The notes: generated by a model not told the origin, from the letters alone. 64,000 nt of DNA from Stratiolaelaps scimitus (GCA_019614645.1 JABWDB010000004.1:9486001-9550000), one strand, 5' to 3'. Positions 13,841-27,310 are shown, counted from the first letter of the stretch. A program made the numbers and translations.

Positions 13841-14312
13841 CGGACAGCCTCATAGAAAAGCCGCCGCCGCCGTCGACCCCAGCACCACCACAACAGAGTG
13901 TGTACGTGTCGGCCTGCATATGTGTGTGTGTGAGTGAGCGAGTGTTTGTCAGGCAAGAATAGACAGACGCGATCGAGGCGTCTGACGCAGGGATGATGTG
14001 CGACGTGTTTCATGAGACGATGAAGCCCTATGCCTTAACGCACATGCAGATGCTCTACGCATTGGTGTTTCCTACCGTTTCGTTACATCTGTGTGCGCCA
14101 GCGGCAATACGGTAGTTCTCGATAGAGGAACTTGTTGTTTCGCTCGCTCGGTCGTTCGTCCGTTCGTTCGTTGTCCCGATTGTCGCTACCTCGAGCCAAG
14201 TGACACGAAAGCTACGAAATTGCGTCTCTTTTGGCGTCTGTGTGCTCGTATATATTCTCTGTGGCGGTGCCGCTGGGTGGCATAGCCAACCCCCGTGTCC
14301 ATGCCTACGTAT

Positions 14313-14314
<2 letters not shown>

Positions 14315-14343
<29 letters not shown>
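14315..14343. repeat. (AT)n microsatellite
   Basis: Uninterrupted AT dinucleotides. Confidence 0.9.
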
Positions 14344-14347
<4 letters not shown>

Positions 14348-17300
14348 GCAGTTGATCGACGATGTGGCATCAAAGCGTGGGCATAAAGAACAAGTTATAA
14401 GTACACAACGGACATGGATAGAAAATATTCGTAAGTAAAGCACCCGAGTGTTCAGAGGTCTCAGCCAGGCAGGGAGGGGGATATTGATTGACGCCGCTCG
14501 TATCGATCATCGGATGCGAGTGGAGCACAAAAGGAAGTCGCGATAATAAACACACACACACATACACATTCGCATAGGCCCAAGAAAACCTGAGGAAAGA
14601 GAGAACAAGACGCACGTAATCATATGCCAATATGACGTGTTTATTGATCATTGACTGTGAGTGTGTGAACGTATGTGTGCGAGTGTATGCCTGATGTTTT
14701 GTTAGCTGTACTGGTTCGCTACACTAGGCAATAAATGATAGTGATAAGGCGGGAGAAAGAAATCCCGTCGACATCCTGTCGGTTGACACACGACGAATTG
14801 CTCGACAGCTGCCGTAGGACCGAGTGAATTTTGCTGTGGATCTGTTGGTCCCTCTGCAAAAAATCCAATACCCTCCACCCAGGGAAACATGGATTTCATT
14901 TGGCAGATGTAAACTAAATCTAGGAATGATGAAATTCTGTTTCAGTCGGGATTAATGGAGGGTTTATATGTGATAACACGACACCCCGTGGAATAATTCT
15001 GTCTATAGATGCTTACGAGATATTTGCGGTATAGGGTTTCAGCTATACAGAACGATAATTTAAATAGCAATCGTATTGTGTTTGAGTGCGCAGCAAATTA
15101 TTGGCTATTACTTTTCGAACCAGCACTCTAATGCCTTGGATGCAAGTGGTTGATTTCTACTACGCGGTTTAAATACCGGCTTCAGATCTCACAATAGTAT
15201 CACAACTTATATGTTACCGGGACACCTGTCCATCCGTGCGTCCCGCAGTCGTATGCTAACGTAGTTCCAGCATAGAATTCATAGTCGTTCTCAACTCAAA
15301 AGTTCGTTTTACGTGATACTGAGAAGAATACGCTTAGAATAGAGGATGACGGGTAGACCAATAGCACCTTCAATTCGGTTCGCTACTTCTTCAAGAGGAG
15401 ATCATGTCTGAAAACGCAAGGATGACCCAAAGAAGAATCGCGGAAGATTAAAAATTGTTACAAGAACTAGTTCTACTCCTCGCCGGCGGTACTTTGCTGT
15501 GGTGTGGAAATAGCTAGACGTGCTAATAGATGCGATGAATCAAAACCATAGCACGTTCATGAGCGTCGCATAAGGTCACCCGTACATTTGGAGTTAAGTA
15601 CAATACCTTTATAGATATTCCGCGTCAGCTAACTAAACGGGATACCAGGAAATTCCGGTATGATAAATGTCACCAATTATCTGCATCCTTCTAAACATTC
15701 ATAAATGTATGCACATGCGTAAGCGTCTTCAGCATCATTACAAAAGTCCGACGGCGGGATATTGCTCGGCTCTCGGTGAGTAGAACCTCGAACAGAGGAA
15801 TCTATGTACAATAGATGCTAATATTATTCACTTGCTTGTGCAGATCAATGCCGTGAACACATGACATACACTCGCATGTCCAGTCAACTCGAATCTGCTT
15901 CAGCGACAGCTCTGCCCGCCAGAGGGACACATGAGTGACACGAGGCCTGAGATATCAGGTAGACATAGGTAACGTTAGGCTACGCTCGTTATCCGGCTCG
16001 ATTTCGTGTCACTTCCTTTCTCCTCTGGTCGATGAGGTCGAAAGGACAAAATCGAATGTTTTTGGAAGGGGACTCCGTTGCTTTCACCTATATATCTGGT
16101 CGTCCCCGTGCTGCGGCTGAAGCACAGCGTATTCATCGTAGTCGCGAACGCTTCCTGGACAAGCACAACGCCAAAATAAAAATACAGTGTGGCGAAACTG
16201 CCGCAAAGAGACGAGCAATACATTCTCGTGCGCGTTATGATGTCCACCCTCTCGTCGAGTCGCTCGAAGCACGTGCATGCGAAGTCGAAGTGCGAAGCAG
16301 CTACTTCGGCGCTTTGCCGGGCGGATGGGCGATATCGGGGAGCGCCGACGGTGGTGGGGATGGCGAATCTACAGGACGCTGGCCCGGCTGACACTGGAGT
16401 CCATGTCCGGCACTCGGGTCGTTGCTCCGCCCGTCGGGGTCAGAGCCCCGGTAACTCCTGGCAACTAGCGCTACCGCCTGGCGCTAGTCTATCTCTCTCT
16501 CTCTCTCACTCTCTCACTGTGCCAATCTGCTGTTGCCGATAGCGGTTGGTGCAGGCGACCGCCTATCTAGCTAGGGATACATAGGCCATATTGGTAGTGA
16601 CTGCCTCACTAGCGCCAAACACATGTCCAGGCTAAAGGTTGTCAGCTACTACGGCTGCTGCTGATGCCGCGAACCTGCGAGTGCGGAGCCTCAACCGCAC
16701 AACCGCGGCTGAGACAGCTCACGTGGCAGATATATTAACGTGCACCGAATGAGTGCACACAGCCTCGTCCTCTGTTGAGCGGCTAAATGTTGAACCTTGA
16801 CGCCGGCCGGTCGATGACAGATTACGCAACAAAGCGAGCTGAAGAAACAGAGGGAGACTGGGGCGGGGAGAGAGGGAGAGACATCGTGAAGACGACGATA
16901 TAGGTTCAACAGTCGAATCGTATCACATGAATGAACACATGTTCATTCATTCCGTATGGAATGGGCGGGGAGAGAGATGCAGTCTGTCGGCGGGGAGGCT
17001 ATCGACCGCCAGCACCTTCACCAGCAGCAGCACCAAACCGTTCGCGCTGTTATGTAATCATGTACACACTAATGTCCCAATATGGAACTGGTAGTACGCT
17101 ACTAATACGAACTGCTATGAACTTTTCTTCGAAGAGACGCAGCAGCAGCAGCAGAAACGCCAGTGATCTGCTCGGATCAGATCGTAGGTCGTGTACACTC
17201 GGTTGGGGGTGTATGGGTGGCCAGCCGGCTTTCGTCAGTAGGCTCCAATCAAGTAAGGGGGGAGTCACAACATCGACGAGGTGTTGACGTAAGGCGTGAT

Positions 17301-17966
17301 TACATCTTTACCCATATACACACACATAGATGAGTATTCGAGAGAACCGCCACTCACAGATAGCTCTGCAGAGGTTAACGACTTTCTTCAGGTATCGTCA
17401 TCATCTTGAGTTCGTCATCATCGTCCATCATCGGGTAGTGTAATTGTGGCAAATTTAGGTAAGCTAACATCGGTAAGTAGCACGATATGGTAGAATACCC
17501 CGTACACTAAAACTATTATAATTTCCCAATATCGACATAAAGAAGAAGGGCGTAAGTAATAACTCAGACATAACAAACTACCCGCAAGGACGAACTGTGT
17601 ATTTTACACCGGTACACCTCAATATTTTACACAAGGTATACATCAATTGAGGCAATTGATACCTTCATTTCGGCATTATCATCATCTGGACGCTCCACTT
17701 ATCGCAAACGTACACTTTTATCAATATTGAAAGCTTGTTGTCTTCTCGGAATCGGGAGCCGATGCAGTAGTTTTGTCAGCCATCTGCTCTCAGACTTGTT
17801 TACCTACGCTGACTTATTTATTCTTTGCATATCTTTTGTAAGCTATAACGAGCTGAGAAAATTCCTTGTTGCTCTGACGACTACGCTCACCAGTCAAAGT
17901 CTAAGCGAATGGTGATTGGTCAGACAACCAGGAGCGGCATGGCGTCTGGCATTTCATCAGGCTCGC

Positions 17967-17969
<3 letters not shown>

Positions 17970-18001
<32 letters not shown>
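17970..18001. repeat. (AT)n microsatellite
   Basis: About 16 AT units, followed by two shorter AT blocks separated by ACGCA. Confidence 0.9.
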
Positions 18002-18002
<1 letters not shown>

Positions 18003-18175
18003 GCAATATATATACGCAATTCTGTTTTGGGCATTCTTAGTAACTGGGAAAGTTGGGCCTCCCTGTTTTAGATATTCTGCTAAGAATATATAGAGGTGGG
18101 TGTTCTTAGCTGTATTTCACGTAATGTCAAATAATTGAATCAACATGAAACACAATGTATACACAGTGGATTTAC

Positions 18176-18227
18176 TATTCATTCAGGGGCTCGAATGTAT
18201 GAGTGCTCAATGGCTCCTGAATGAATA
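18176..18227. repeat. Hairpin-forming inverted repeat, 15-bp arms
   Basis: TATTCATTCAGGGGC pairs with GCTCCTGAATGAATA with one mismatch, around a 22-base loop. Size and near-perfect pairing are like a small RNA precursor, but nothing else supports transcription. Confidence 0.5.
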
Positions 18228-18326
18228 GATATACATGTATCTATTTAATATCGGATCTGGATAATAAACCTCTTGAAACAACAGTCTCCTCCAAAATCGG
18301 CCATCTTCCATTACGTTAGGTTAGTA

Positions 18327-18332
18327 TTTATT
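18327..18332 (-). terminator. Candidate poly(A) signal of the tail-anchored protein gene
   Basis: AATAAA on the minus strand (TTTATT on plus), about 160 bases below the stop codon at 18493. Confidence 0.4.
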
Positions 18333-18492
18333 TACATACAATTTGTTGTTAGCGAATTGAATCGATTGCTCGAAACTGCTCGGTGCGAGAGCAGCATGAC
18401 AGGTCTCGTACGATTTGTACTGTGCAAACTCGTGAGCACGATTACGTCCCCGGACGGGAAGGACTCCGTTCGGGACGCTTCGGGAACTCTCT

Positions 18493-19429
18493 TTAGTCGA
18501 CGAGGCCGAGCGAGTAGCCCGCAATGAAAGCCATTACACTGACGAGTAACGCTCCCGAGATTAGGGCCATACCAGTGATTTTATAATGGCGGGAGACCCG
18601 ACCCTCTTGAGGAACAGAGGCAGGCTTTGACACCTCCACGGCATCGGCTGGCGAGATCTCACTACGCGTATTTCCGCCACGCAGGACATGCCTGTGTGAA
18701 TGTTATCTTTGTTAGACTGCCAGCGAAAGTTCTTGTTCTATTTGATATTTTCAATAGACATTGTCAATTGACTTTACGCAAACGAATTACCAAACCAGCG
18801 AACGTTTCCCTCTGAGATAACTAACGGCCTCCAAGACAATCTGATACAAGAAACAATTAGTATTATGGACAGATAATAGAAATAAGGTAATGTGTCGTTA
18901 AGTGGAAATCAACCCCGTCAGCGCTAATTGTTTACCGAAGTCGTGGACTGCTGCGAGCCTCGGCAGCCTCGAGAGCGCAACTCCTTGGGAACGGTTTTGG
19001 TTTGTGAATCTTCTCCGCCGTGGTTATCGGATCAGCTATGATACCATAGCCGTCAACGTAGAATCCGGCCTGCTGTAATGTCGCGTCGAAGCACCAGGTC
19101 GGTCGATAAGGTCGGGACACCTCGTTCTCCAGCGGCTCTGAGGTGGACTCAAATGAGCGATCAATTTCAACTTCTCTAAATATATCACTCTTTTCCACCT
19201 TGGACTCGCCATTGTTCTCCTGTGATGCATCCTCATCCGTTCGATGATCCCTGCTCTCTTCAAACGGTTCGCACTCCTCGTCGTGCTCGTCGGAGTCCTC
19301 ATTTGGAGTCTGATTAAATATCGCCTCAACCTCCGCGGATGCCTCAGGCGGAGTGCTGTCGCCGTGTAAGTGCTCACTCGGATTTGCCATTAGCTCCGAC
19401 GGCGGCAGCGGCAGCGTCAGCTTCGTCAT
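18493..19429 (-). CDS. Unrecognised acidic tail-anchored membrane protein (two exons)
   Basis: Exon 18936-19429 (from the first ATG) ends in phase 2 at donor GTAAAC. Exon 18493-18691 starts in the matching phase after a CACAG acceptor (a TAG acceptor 25 bases further in also fits). The joined protein is about 230 residues. Residues ~20-110 are very rich in Glu, Asp and Ser. A more ordered stretch follows (RPTWCFDATLQQ, then GFYVDGYG), and the last ~27 residues are a single hydrophobic helix (ITGMALISGALLVSVMAFIA) ending GLVD. Inference: a C-terminal tail anchor with the acidic domain in the cytosol, on ER, mitochondrial or peroxisomal membrane. The frame stays open upstream of the ATG to 19503, so a further 5' exon joined at a TAG acceptor is possible. 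I recognise no family. Confidence 0.55.
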
Positions 19430-22400
19430 TGCTGGACAAACGCTAATTTTACGTGAATCATTTTGTATACTGTCTGCCAATTCGCATATGTCGCCAAGCT
19501 CAATGGTATATTGCTATTCGAGTTGTAGCTTGTTGAGAAGAACTGATTTTTTTATAAGAGGAAAGACATGCAACTATGTGTTTCATCGTTGATATTGTCC
19601 GAAGCGACACATAGATTGTCTGTTGCCTTAGGGCACCATGTTACTGCAACATGAAGCATTTGTATTGCACGGGAGAGAAATGCTGTCTTAAGTAATTCGT
19701 AATGTGCATATGTGCGTACATGTAATACATACCATCATATAAAGTGCACAATTCCAGGTACTAGTGCCCTTACGTCTACGAATATTGTATCCGTTCTGCA
19801 ATGTCCCTTGCAAGCTACGGCCTATCACATTAAGCAGATCGTTAGCTTTTTTCTAGCCGATTCCATTCGAGAGAGTTCATAGGAAAGCAGAGAATTCCTA
19901 GTGCTTGCATTAACTAGCGATGGATCAGCGATGTAAAAATGTGCCGTCCTGGCCAACACGAGAGAGAGAGAGAGGGTTCGTGTATGTAGAATATGAGCGA
20001 CCCGATGGAGCCATCTGATGGCCTGTGCGTCCTTCAACGCAGATGCCGCTTCCGGCCAACGAGAAAAGGAGATGCTCGCTGTACCGAGATGGCGACAGAG
20101 AGCGAGAGAAAACTGCTCTCGTTTTAGACCTCTAGACATTGCTTTCTCGCGTTGCTCGTTGAGAGTTGGGCAGGCGACATTGCAGGCTCGCTCACTGTAG
20201 CGCAGTTCGAAGACGTTGCTATTATATAGTCTGTCCTCTCGTAACTGTCGCAGAATCGAAATGACGAAAGGAAAGTAACAGCCAGTGTCGTCACTGTTGC
20301 TACTGTGGCGGCAGGGTGCCGCCAGCCGCCAAGCACGCGACCGTCCTTGGACTCGAAAGTGGTCTTTGAAAGGGGATCCGGCGGGCAGGCGGGAGTTTTC
20401 GGGGTAAAACAAGGGGAACAATTCATAGTAGTACGATTTGTTGAACTGCACACTTCATTCAGCAAGGTACAAGGGTGTCCCCGTGTGAGTAAGGAATGTT
20501 TATGCGTGTGTGCATATATATGTATATGTGTGTGAGTACTTTGTATTACTTGTGCTGAAGATGCTTCCTCCCTTATCGCGCGCGACATATACATTTGAAT
20601 CTCTGTCTAGCGCGCATGGAAGCGTCGTGTCGCAAAGTAACAAATCATATATTGTACAAGGTGAAATTTCTTGTATGTACAATACAACTCGTCTGCACAG
20701 GGAAGATAGATATTTGATGAGCGCATTTAGCATATAGTATCTGGCATCGTGTAGAGTGACGTGCTGTTGATGTTTGCTTACGAGCTCGCAACGCATTGAT
20801 CGACAATGTGACTGTTTCACGCAACAATGAAGTTTTTTTCTTCTGCGGTTTCCTTTTTGAGTTGAAACATACATTTGATTATCGATACCTATCTATTTCC
20901 TAGCTAACACTTTCCTGTTCTCTTACTATGTGCGATATGTATGGCTCAGAAAATATTAAACAGTTGCAAGGCGGCTATAAGAATGCAACTCCAGTAAAAA
21001 AAAAAGCGCACTAAACTAAACACGTAAACAATCCACAAAACTGAATTTCTAAATTCAAATCTTCCTCTAGCTTCCCTCTCTTCCGAATAGGTTCGAGGTG
21101 CCGTCATTCAAATCGCACTGCGATTGCTACTTGACCTGATTTTTGGTACATCCCCATTTGTGACTGCGTTCCTCTGCTTCATCATTTGTCGTTTGAGCAA
21201 GAAGGCTTGGCCCAATGGGCGCTCTGAGACGTGGGCATTTAATGAATTCTCTCGTTCGGCTCTTTTCTTGAACGACAACACAAGCCAACTTGAATGCTGC
21301 TCGCAGCTTGAACTCGACCCGTATTCAAAATTGCACTACGACGAGTAACGAGCGATCCCATTGTCAGCCTCCGCTTGCTGTGGCTGATCTGTGTGCATGG
21401 TGCGAATATAACAATTGGCTATTGCGGTAGTTGGTCTCTCTCAATACTCGTGAGGAGGAGTGTGTACTACCACTGAATTTTGTCCCAGATGACAAGGTAC
21501 AAGCTATCCTGGTTGTCGAAGTTCGCCAACAGAAGCTGCATCATGGTCAACGCAATGCGGTACTATGTATGTGATAGAAAGTGAGAGAGAGAGAGAGAGG
21601 CGTACCGTAGTGGAGCATTTTTGGTGTCTTCTTGTCGTTGTCGAGCTGCTTGTGCTACAACTCTTCCCGCTCAGGCGGTAGCACTAGTTCTGACGATATT
21701 CAAAAGGATTCTTCAAGGAAGACACTCTTCAGATATAATACAAGGCAGGTGAAGAGAGAGATAGATAAAGAGAGGGAAGGCGAACTACAGAGGAATAGCT
21801 GGGTGAGCGGACGAGAATCCTTGCGCACGTGCGTAAGGTAACGCCTCGAAGTGCTCTGCCCTGCTCCGGAGTTCCCCGGAGCCGCTATCTCCGATAACAG
21901 AGACGGGCGCGCAGTAGCGCAGACAGGCACAATGGTTGGAGTCTTTGACAACAATGCAAATCGCGACATTGCTATGTATTCAGAAACAGTGACGATACAG
22001 GTTCTGGGTTTCGCTACTATGGAACAAGCTCTATTGCATCATTGTGAATTGAGACCGAGTTTACGGCCAGCTATAAAGTCAAAATAGGCGGACATTGGTG
22101 CCTACAGATATACTTTAAGTAGCCACTAACGACGAGCTCTTCTAGCCTCTAAGGGTAGCCAAATGGCCTGGACCAGAGTAATCATTTTCACTGGGGAGAT
22201 TGAGCACACAGACTGGTAGGCGGTATCAACTTGGTTTGGGGGCTTAGATGCTATGCTTGCGATATGTATTCGCACTGCATATATGTAAACCTGAGATGCT
22301 TGATTCGCTTGGCGATATTTGAATTGTAACCTAAAACCAAAACATTTCAAAAAGACGAAAAACCAATATATATATATTTATAATATATTGCAGTTACAAT

Positions 22401-22633
22401 CAAGCAATACTACAAACCTGTCCACCTATCGTATAATTTAAATGTCACACATTTGAACATAAGCAAAACCAAATTGAAAACTGGTGAACTTCCCCAGCGA
22501 TCCGCTTTAGCTCGGTAAACAGTCGAACAATTTCATATTTATATATATATATATATATTTTCAAACCTAACACGAACAAGTAACGTTGCCTAGTAGTCAG
22601 TATATCTGTGAGGTTCTTCGTGCTGAAACCAGT

Positions 22634-22647
22634 GGCGCCATCTGTTA
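22634..22647 (-). promoter_or_regulatory. CTCF-core-like motif
   Basis: On the minus strand CAGATGGCGC fits the core YAGRKGGCRS of the conserved CTCF motif; the outer CCAS part is not matched. A motif match only. Confidence 0.2.
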
Positions 22648-22859
22648 TTGTCACACAAAGTTTGAGGCCCTCAATGAGAAAAAAAAAGAAGTAACTGCGC
22701 AACATTTCGTGCCGTGGTGCTACAGGGGTAATAAAATAATACACGTTTTGCATTTTATAAACAATCTCTAATTGCACTAATGTGACGCAGGAGTGTTGCC
22801 CAACGACGCCCGTTTTGCCGTAGTTTGATTGATTTTCAATCTGATTCCCCGCTTTGCAG

Positions 22860-23014
22860 AGATGCGCTGTACACCGCTTCAATCACACCGAGACATTATT
22901 ACATTCATCCTAAATCATTTGCACAACGCGGACTGACCTCGACAACTCTGCAAATGGAACGCCAACAGACACCTCATAATAGCTACAGAGAATCCCACAG
23001 GATCAAGGCAAGCC
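22860..23014 (+). CDS. Possible internal coding exon, unrecognised
   Basis: A strong acceptor (pyrimidine-rich tract ending TTTGCAG at 22859) and a consensus donor (GTAAGT at 23015) flank 155 bases that stay open in one frame, entered in phase 2 and left in phase 1. The peptide runs DALYTASITPRHYYIHPKSF and on to SYRESHRIKAS. A phase-compatible acceptor lies near 23190 (TTGTTGTAG) and reads on for about 20 codons to a stop. I recognise no family, and no upstream exon was found. Confidence 0.25.
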
Positions 23015-23794
23015 GTAAGTACCAAAGCATTTCCCTATAAAAAAGATCATTTGCATAAAAACATCTTGGCCGACATGGGCCAACATTTGTTGAAGTCGAA
23101 TCGTTATCTCACGCTTGTTCCCGATATGCGCTTGGAGTAATATATCCCGTAAGGGTTATGTTGTTGATCTTTTACTGCTTCTTGTTGTAGTTGTCCCCTT
23201 TGAGTCAGGAGAGACGATGTCGTGCATTATCTTTCTCTCCATCCCTTAGCTTGTTGACGTCATTTATTTCCTAATGAACTTGAGATCCTCCGCGAGCGTT
23301 TGTGACAGTTTTTTCCGCTAATTCCCCCCGCGAATTTGTCAACGATTGAGCTGCAAATAGGAATGTTTCCCTCTCATGTTCACCATCACCGTCTAAATAT
23401 TCATCCAATGACTATTTAGATGACTATTTTGCAAGAAAACGACCTATGCAATGACAAGAAATTCGCATATTTTATGTAGTCCTTGGGACTTTGCTTTGCT
23501 CAATTTTGTCCTCCAATCACTGCAGTTTTCAACGGAGCATATATGCAACAGATCACAAGAATACCTTAGCTACCCAATTCGGCAGCACCGAATACTTACC
23601 ACTGTCTGAATCGTCATATTCATTATGGAGTTTCTATTTGGCGTTTTCTTTTTTATCTACGATCATTTGGAGTAAACTCTTCAAGACATTGAAAACTATA
23701 TCGTATGTGCAGATAGGTCAAGAATGACAACACTCATAAGTTTGTTTTCCACACAATCAACGGAACACTATATACATGATATATACGTGTATGC

Positions 23795-23800
23795 TTTATT
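23795..23800 (-). terminator. Candidate poly(A) signal of ZNF593
   Basis: AATAAA on the minus strand, 16 bases below the ZNF593 stop codon; the 3' UTR would be very short. Confidence 0.5.
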
Positions 23801-23815
23801 TATATGTACATTCTA

Positions 23816-26113
23816 TTAGGATGTTGTGGAACTCGTTGCTTCCGTCGGTCGACTGTCACTTGTTGACTCCTGTGGTTGTTCGTCGATTCGTTTCTCGCCG
23901 ATCTCCTCAAGGATTTCGTCGTGCCCCATAACCCTCCTTCGTTTCGGCTTAATGTAGTTTCCCATTCCCGCTGCACGCTCGCTTTCTTCGATGGAATATG
24001 GCTCGTCTTCCAGATCCTTAAGCCTGTAAGCAACAGCGGTAGGTGTCAGACATCGCAAATGGGTGCATAGTGAAATAGTTGAATTAGTTAATTAACGCAT
24101 TAGATGAAGTCATACATATATAGGCTTTGTATATTAATATTTGGTATAAGTAGTTATTGCATATTAGCACTTAGTATATACAAGCTGTGTCGCTAAGCAG
24201 GTGACTCATGACTTTCAGAAAACGTTCTAATAGATTCTATGATAGTATCATTATAACATCTGTCCATACAACGGCTATGTAGTAATTTGAGGTCATTCAC
24301 CGTGACCTGCATTTGTTTGCTTGAAAAAATGCTGTTAAAATGTGCAAAATGGCATAGTCAGCTACATCATATATCGGACGCGTGCACCTACGGTCCTCTT
24401 CGTTTGCAAGACGAACGTGAATGCATCACGCCACCGGGCTAGACCATTCCCACCACTGTATATTTTTTTTCTGATATTTGAAGCAATGACTTCAAATTAA
24501 CTGTTCTACTGGATTAAAACTAAACTTTTTCCAATTACAGCATCTAAGTGACTATATCATTTAGAGATACATTCGGAGGCGCGCCTTTTACTTGATTTTT
24601 CGACGATCGATTGGTCAATTTCGTTTCAACTGGGTCTTTTCCTATAGCAGGTAATAGGCACATAGGCATCGTTATGTTTTATCTAAATTGAATAGCGCAC
24701 TACTCCCGTCTGCACTTCTGCGAACTAGAGTTCACATGAGAGATGGTCAACGTTACGTACAGAAACATTAGGACAATCTGTCTTGCGTTTAAATTTTCAT
24801 CGAAAAGCAGTAGAGTGCACTGCTGGCATCTGCAGTTGGCTTCTCGATTATTTTACTCGTCCTCTTATTTGATTCGGCTCTCAAGGTACTCACTCCATAG
24901 TGTACAACGCACTTATTGTCTGTTTCCGTATTCACCAAATGAATCGCTTCGACGTAAATAAAAAAAAAGCTAATGCCGAAAATGTCATGGAATCACGCGC
25001 ACCTGGGCAATAGTTCTACACCGAGCCATAGTTAACATTAGGAAGAGGAGTTGGTGGGGGATTCTGTTGGTTGATTCTGATCCAAATCAGAACAAACCAA
25101 CCACCAGTATAACGGGCGTCACTGGGCAAAACCCGCGCGGGTCACTCTGGCACGCCACAGCGCCTCTCACAGTTGTGTGCTATTTAGCACTCAAAATTAT
25201 GAATAACCACGTATATCGGCTTCAAAAACAATGGTATATGTGTATATATGAGGGCATATCTCCCAGAAGTAGATTACCTTCTTTTGTGAGGTCGGCTCGA
25301 CAGATGCTGTGTAAGCGCTTTTTCCGAAATAAAATGCTTGGCGCAGTGCACGCAGTAGTTCTGTCCACAGCCGGGGAGATCGTAGTCAATCTCTTGGCGG
25401 ATCATCGACCGAACGTTCTGCGGCTTTAGGTCTTCTGCAACCTCGTCGAGATCTCGAGCGCGATGTTTTGTTTTGATGGCTTTTCCTGAAATCAAACGCG
25501 ACGAATGGAATCAAAGAGAAGGTGATCCACAAAAGAAACAGCATAACATTTGTTAGATTACTGACAACTACAAATAATTGTATGGTTCGCATATATATAT
25601 ATATATCGTCATAAGATGTAAAGGAAGTACGTTCTCGCCAAACGAACGAAACACCTTCGAACTTTCCCAGTATTTGCTAATGATTCAATAAACCTAAATA
25701 AATAAATTGGAATAAAATGTGGGAAATTACATCATAGGCAGGAAGAAATTTGCTTTTACATACTTTTCTTGAGTTAACGCAACCTAAGAGTTACCTCAAA
25801 CTTAGGGAACATAAAATGTATGATAAATATGTTATTCCTCCATGACGGAGTGAGTCGGTGAGATTCCTAAGAATACGCGAATCTATCGAAGTGGCCTAAA
25901 CCAATATACAAGAGGCAACCCTATCGAATGCTACAATCGTCAATGCTTCGATCTGCGATCAACTTTGGAGTAAAGTTCACCGAAGGGTCCGAGTGCCTTA
26001 TCCGATAGTCCCATGTGATACGGAACTCTCGTGTGTAAGTGAATTTCAAATCATTCTTTACCTCCGCAGCCATATCCCTTATTGGCCTTCTTGCGTCGAT
26101 AGCCTCCTGCCAT
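23816..26113 (-). CDS. ZNF593: Zinc finger protein 593 / Bud20 homologue, 3 exons
   Basis: Exons on the minus strand: 26062-26113 (MAGGYRRKKANKGYG...), 25278-25485 and 23816-24023. Donors are GTAAAG and GTAATC, acceptors TTTCAG and TTACAG, and the phases match exactly, giving 155 residues (human about 134). Exon 2 carries the family hallmarks: a basic N-terminus, RDLDEVAEDLKPQ, DLPG(C)G, and one C2H2 finger (CVHCAKHF ... HLSSRPHKRR). Exon 3 continues with LKDLEDEPYSIEESERAAGM, matching the conserved EPYSxEEAERAAGMG block of ZNF593. Known role of the family: a shuttling pre-60S ribosome assembly and export factor (Bud20 in yeast). The tail is Glu/Ser/Thr-rich and variable. High confidence in identity and exon structure. 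Confidence 0.93.
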
Positions 26114-27310
26114 ATTTCACTTCTCTAATTCTAGGGCGCTACCACTGGGATCACAACAGAACACAACAAAAAAAACAAAACGCTCGCTGAGAATACCGCG
26201 AGAACGCGTTACTCTATTGAGTTAGAGAGTGTCACATTAATGAATCGAATATTTAACACACAATCAGGTTATGTTCTTCCTAATAGAACGCATCTATCAG
26301 CGCGCAGCGAGCCAGCCACGATGCTGGTCGACAGTTCACGGGTTCGCTGATGAGCGAATTCGAATGTTTACGGTACCACGTGTCTGTGACTGGCGATACG
26401 GCCAGTGGCGGTTGTAATCTACGCCGAGTCGAGCCGCCAAGGGACACTTACGCGCGAAGACACTTACTTCATGCAAGTGTCACGCTGATTCACTCAATGT
26501 AGATTTGCGGATGTTGCATATTGGTATTCATCTGCTTTTAGCCTACTTTGTTCCATGTACTAAAGCTGAGGTGACTCTACAGATGCCGCGTGATTAGTGA
26601 GTTCACTACACATGCCTTTTTCAAAAAGTATTCAAGATTTTCTTTGACTAGTGAGAGACTTGAGATGTTGACTTGTTTTGTGAGCCTTGTCAATAAAAAT
26701 ATGATCGTGTTCCTACTGAAATACGTCATCGACTGATATGGTTTTGTTTCATAGACAACAAGAATTTTAAATGCTGCGTAGCTTTTTATTACGCACATGT
26801 CGGAGATAGTTCAGGGAAATTTCGATTTGGAAAAATTGACCTCAAATTTAAAAAAAAGCTGTTCTGACATTAATTTTAAAACAACGTTTCAGGAGGGATG
26901 CACAGGTGTGTCATACGGTATAGCAATAAAGAGCCGACGAACAAATATACACAGAGTTATTGTGCACTTTTTTTGTCATCTCTTTGACAACTGCCTATAT
27001 CAATAAAGCCATGTTTACAAGAGATACATGACCGTGTGGCCACTGTGTCACATCCGTACCGGAGTTTCTTGATGTCGGGGTGAGGCCGAACGAACGAGGT
27101 CGAATGGATTCAACGAATCGTTAGCTAAACCAGCTATTCCAGAAGTTGGAAGTAGAATTCTGGGGTTAGATATTCGGACGTTTTGCATGAAGACAAGCCA
27201 TTGTGCGACTATGCCTTTGTCACAAAGAGCGGATGTCGAAGGGACATGCATGGAGTAACAGAAGGTCTCTATTTAATTAGTGTTGCCCTTGATTTTTTTT
27301 GAGATGTCAT

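Larger units (their letters stand above)
12095..18492. other. Gene-free stretch; introns or intergenic DNA
   Basis: No exon is supported. It may include the intron and missing second exon of the 12.0 kb candidate. Reading frames near 16.0-16.5 kb occur on both strands in GC-rich sequence and none resembles a known family. Microsatellites: GA at 13816-13840, AT at 14315-14343 and 17970-18001. Confidence 0.4.
19430..23794. other. Mostly gene-free stretch with one possible exon
   Basis: Apart from the candidate exon at 22860-23014, nothing coding is supported. Frames near 20.0-20.6 kb are present on both strands and carry histidine/threonine runs produced by CA repeats. A GA tract lies near 21580-21600 and an AT tract near 22537-22560. 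Confidence 0.35.

Noticed and set aside
16032..16394. Overlapping 119- and 139-codon frames on opposite strands
   Set aside because: GC-rich sequence keeps both strands open. No family features, no ordered motif, no supporting splice sites.
20124..20594. 156-codon minus-strand frame with His/Thr runs
   Set aside because: The runs come from CA/TG dinucleotide repeats; no other protein character.
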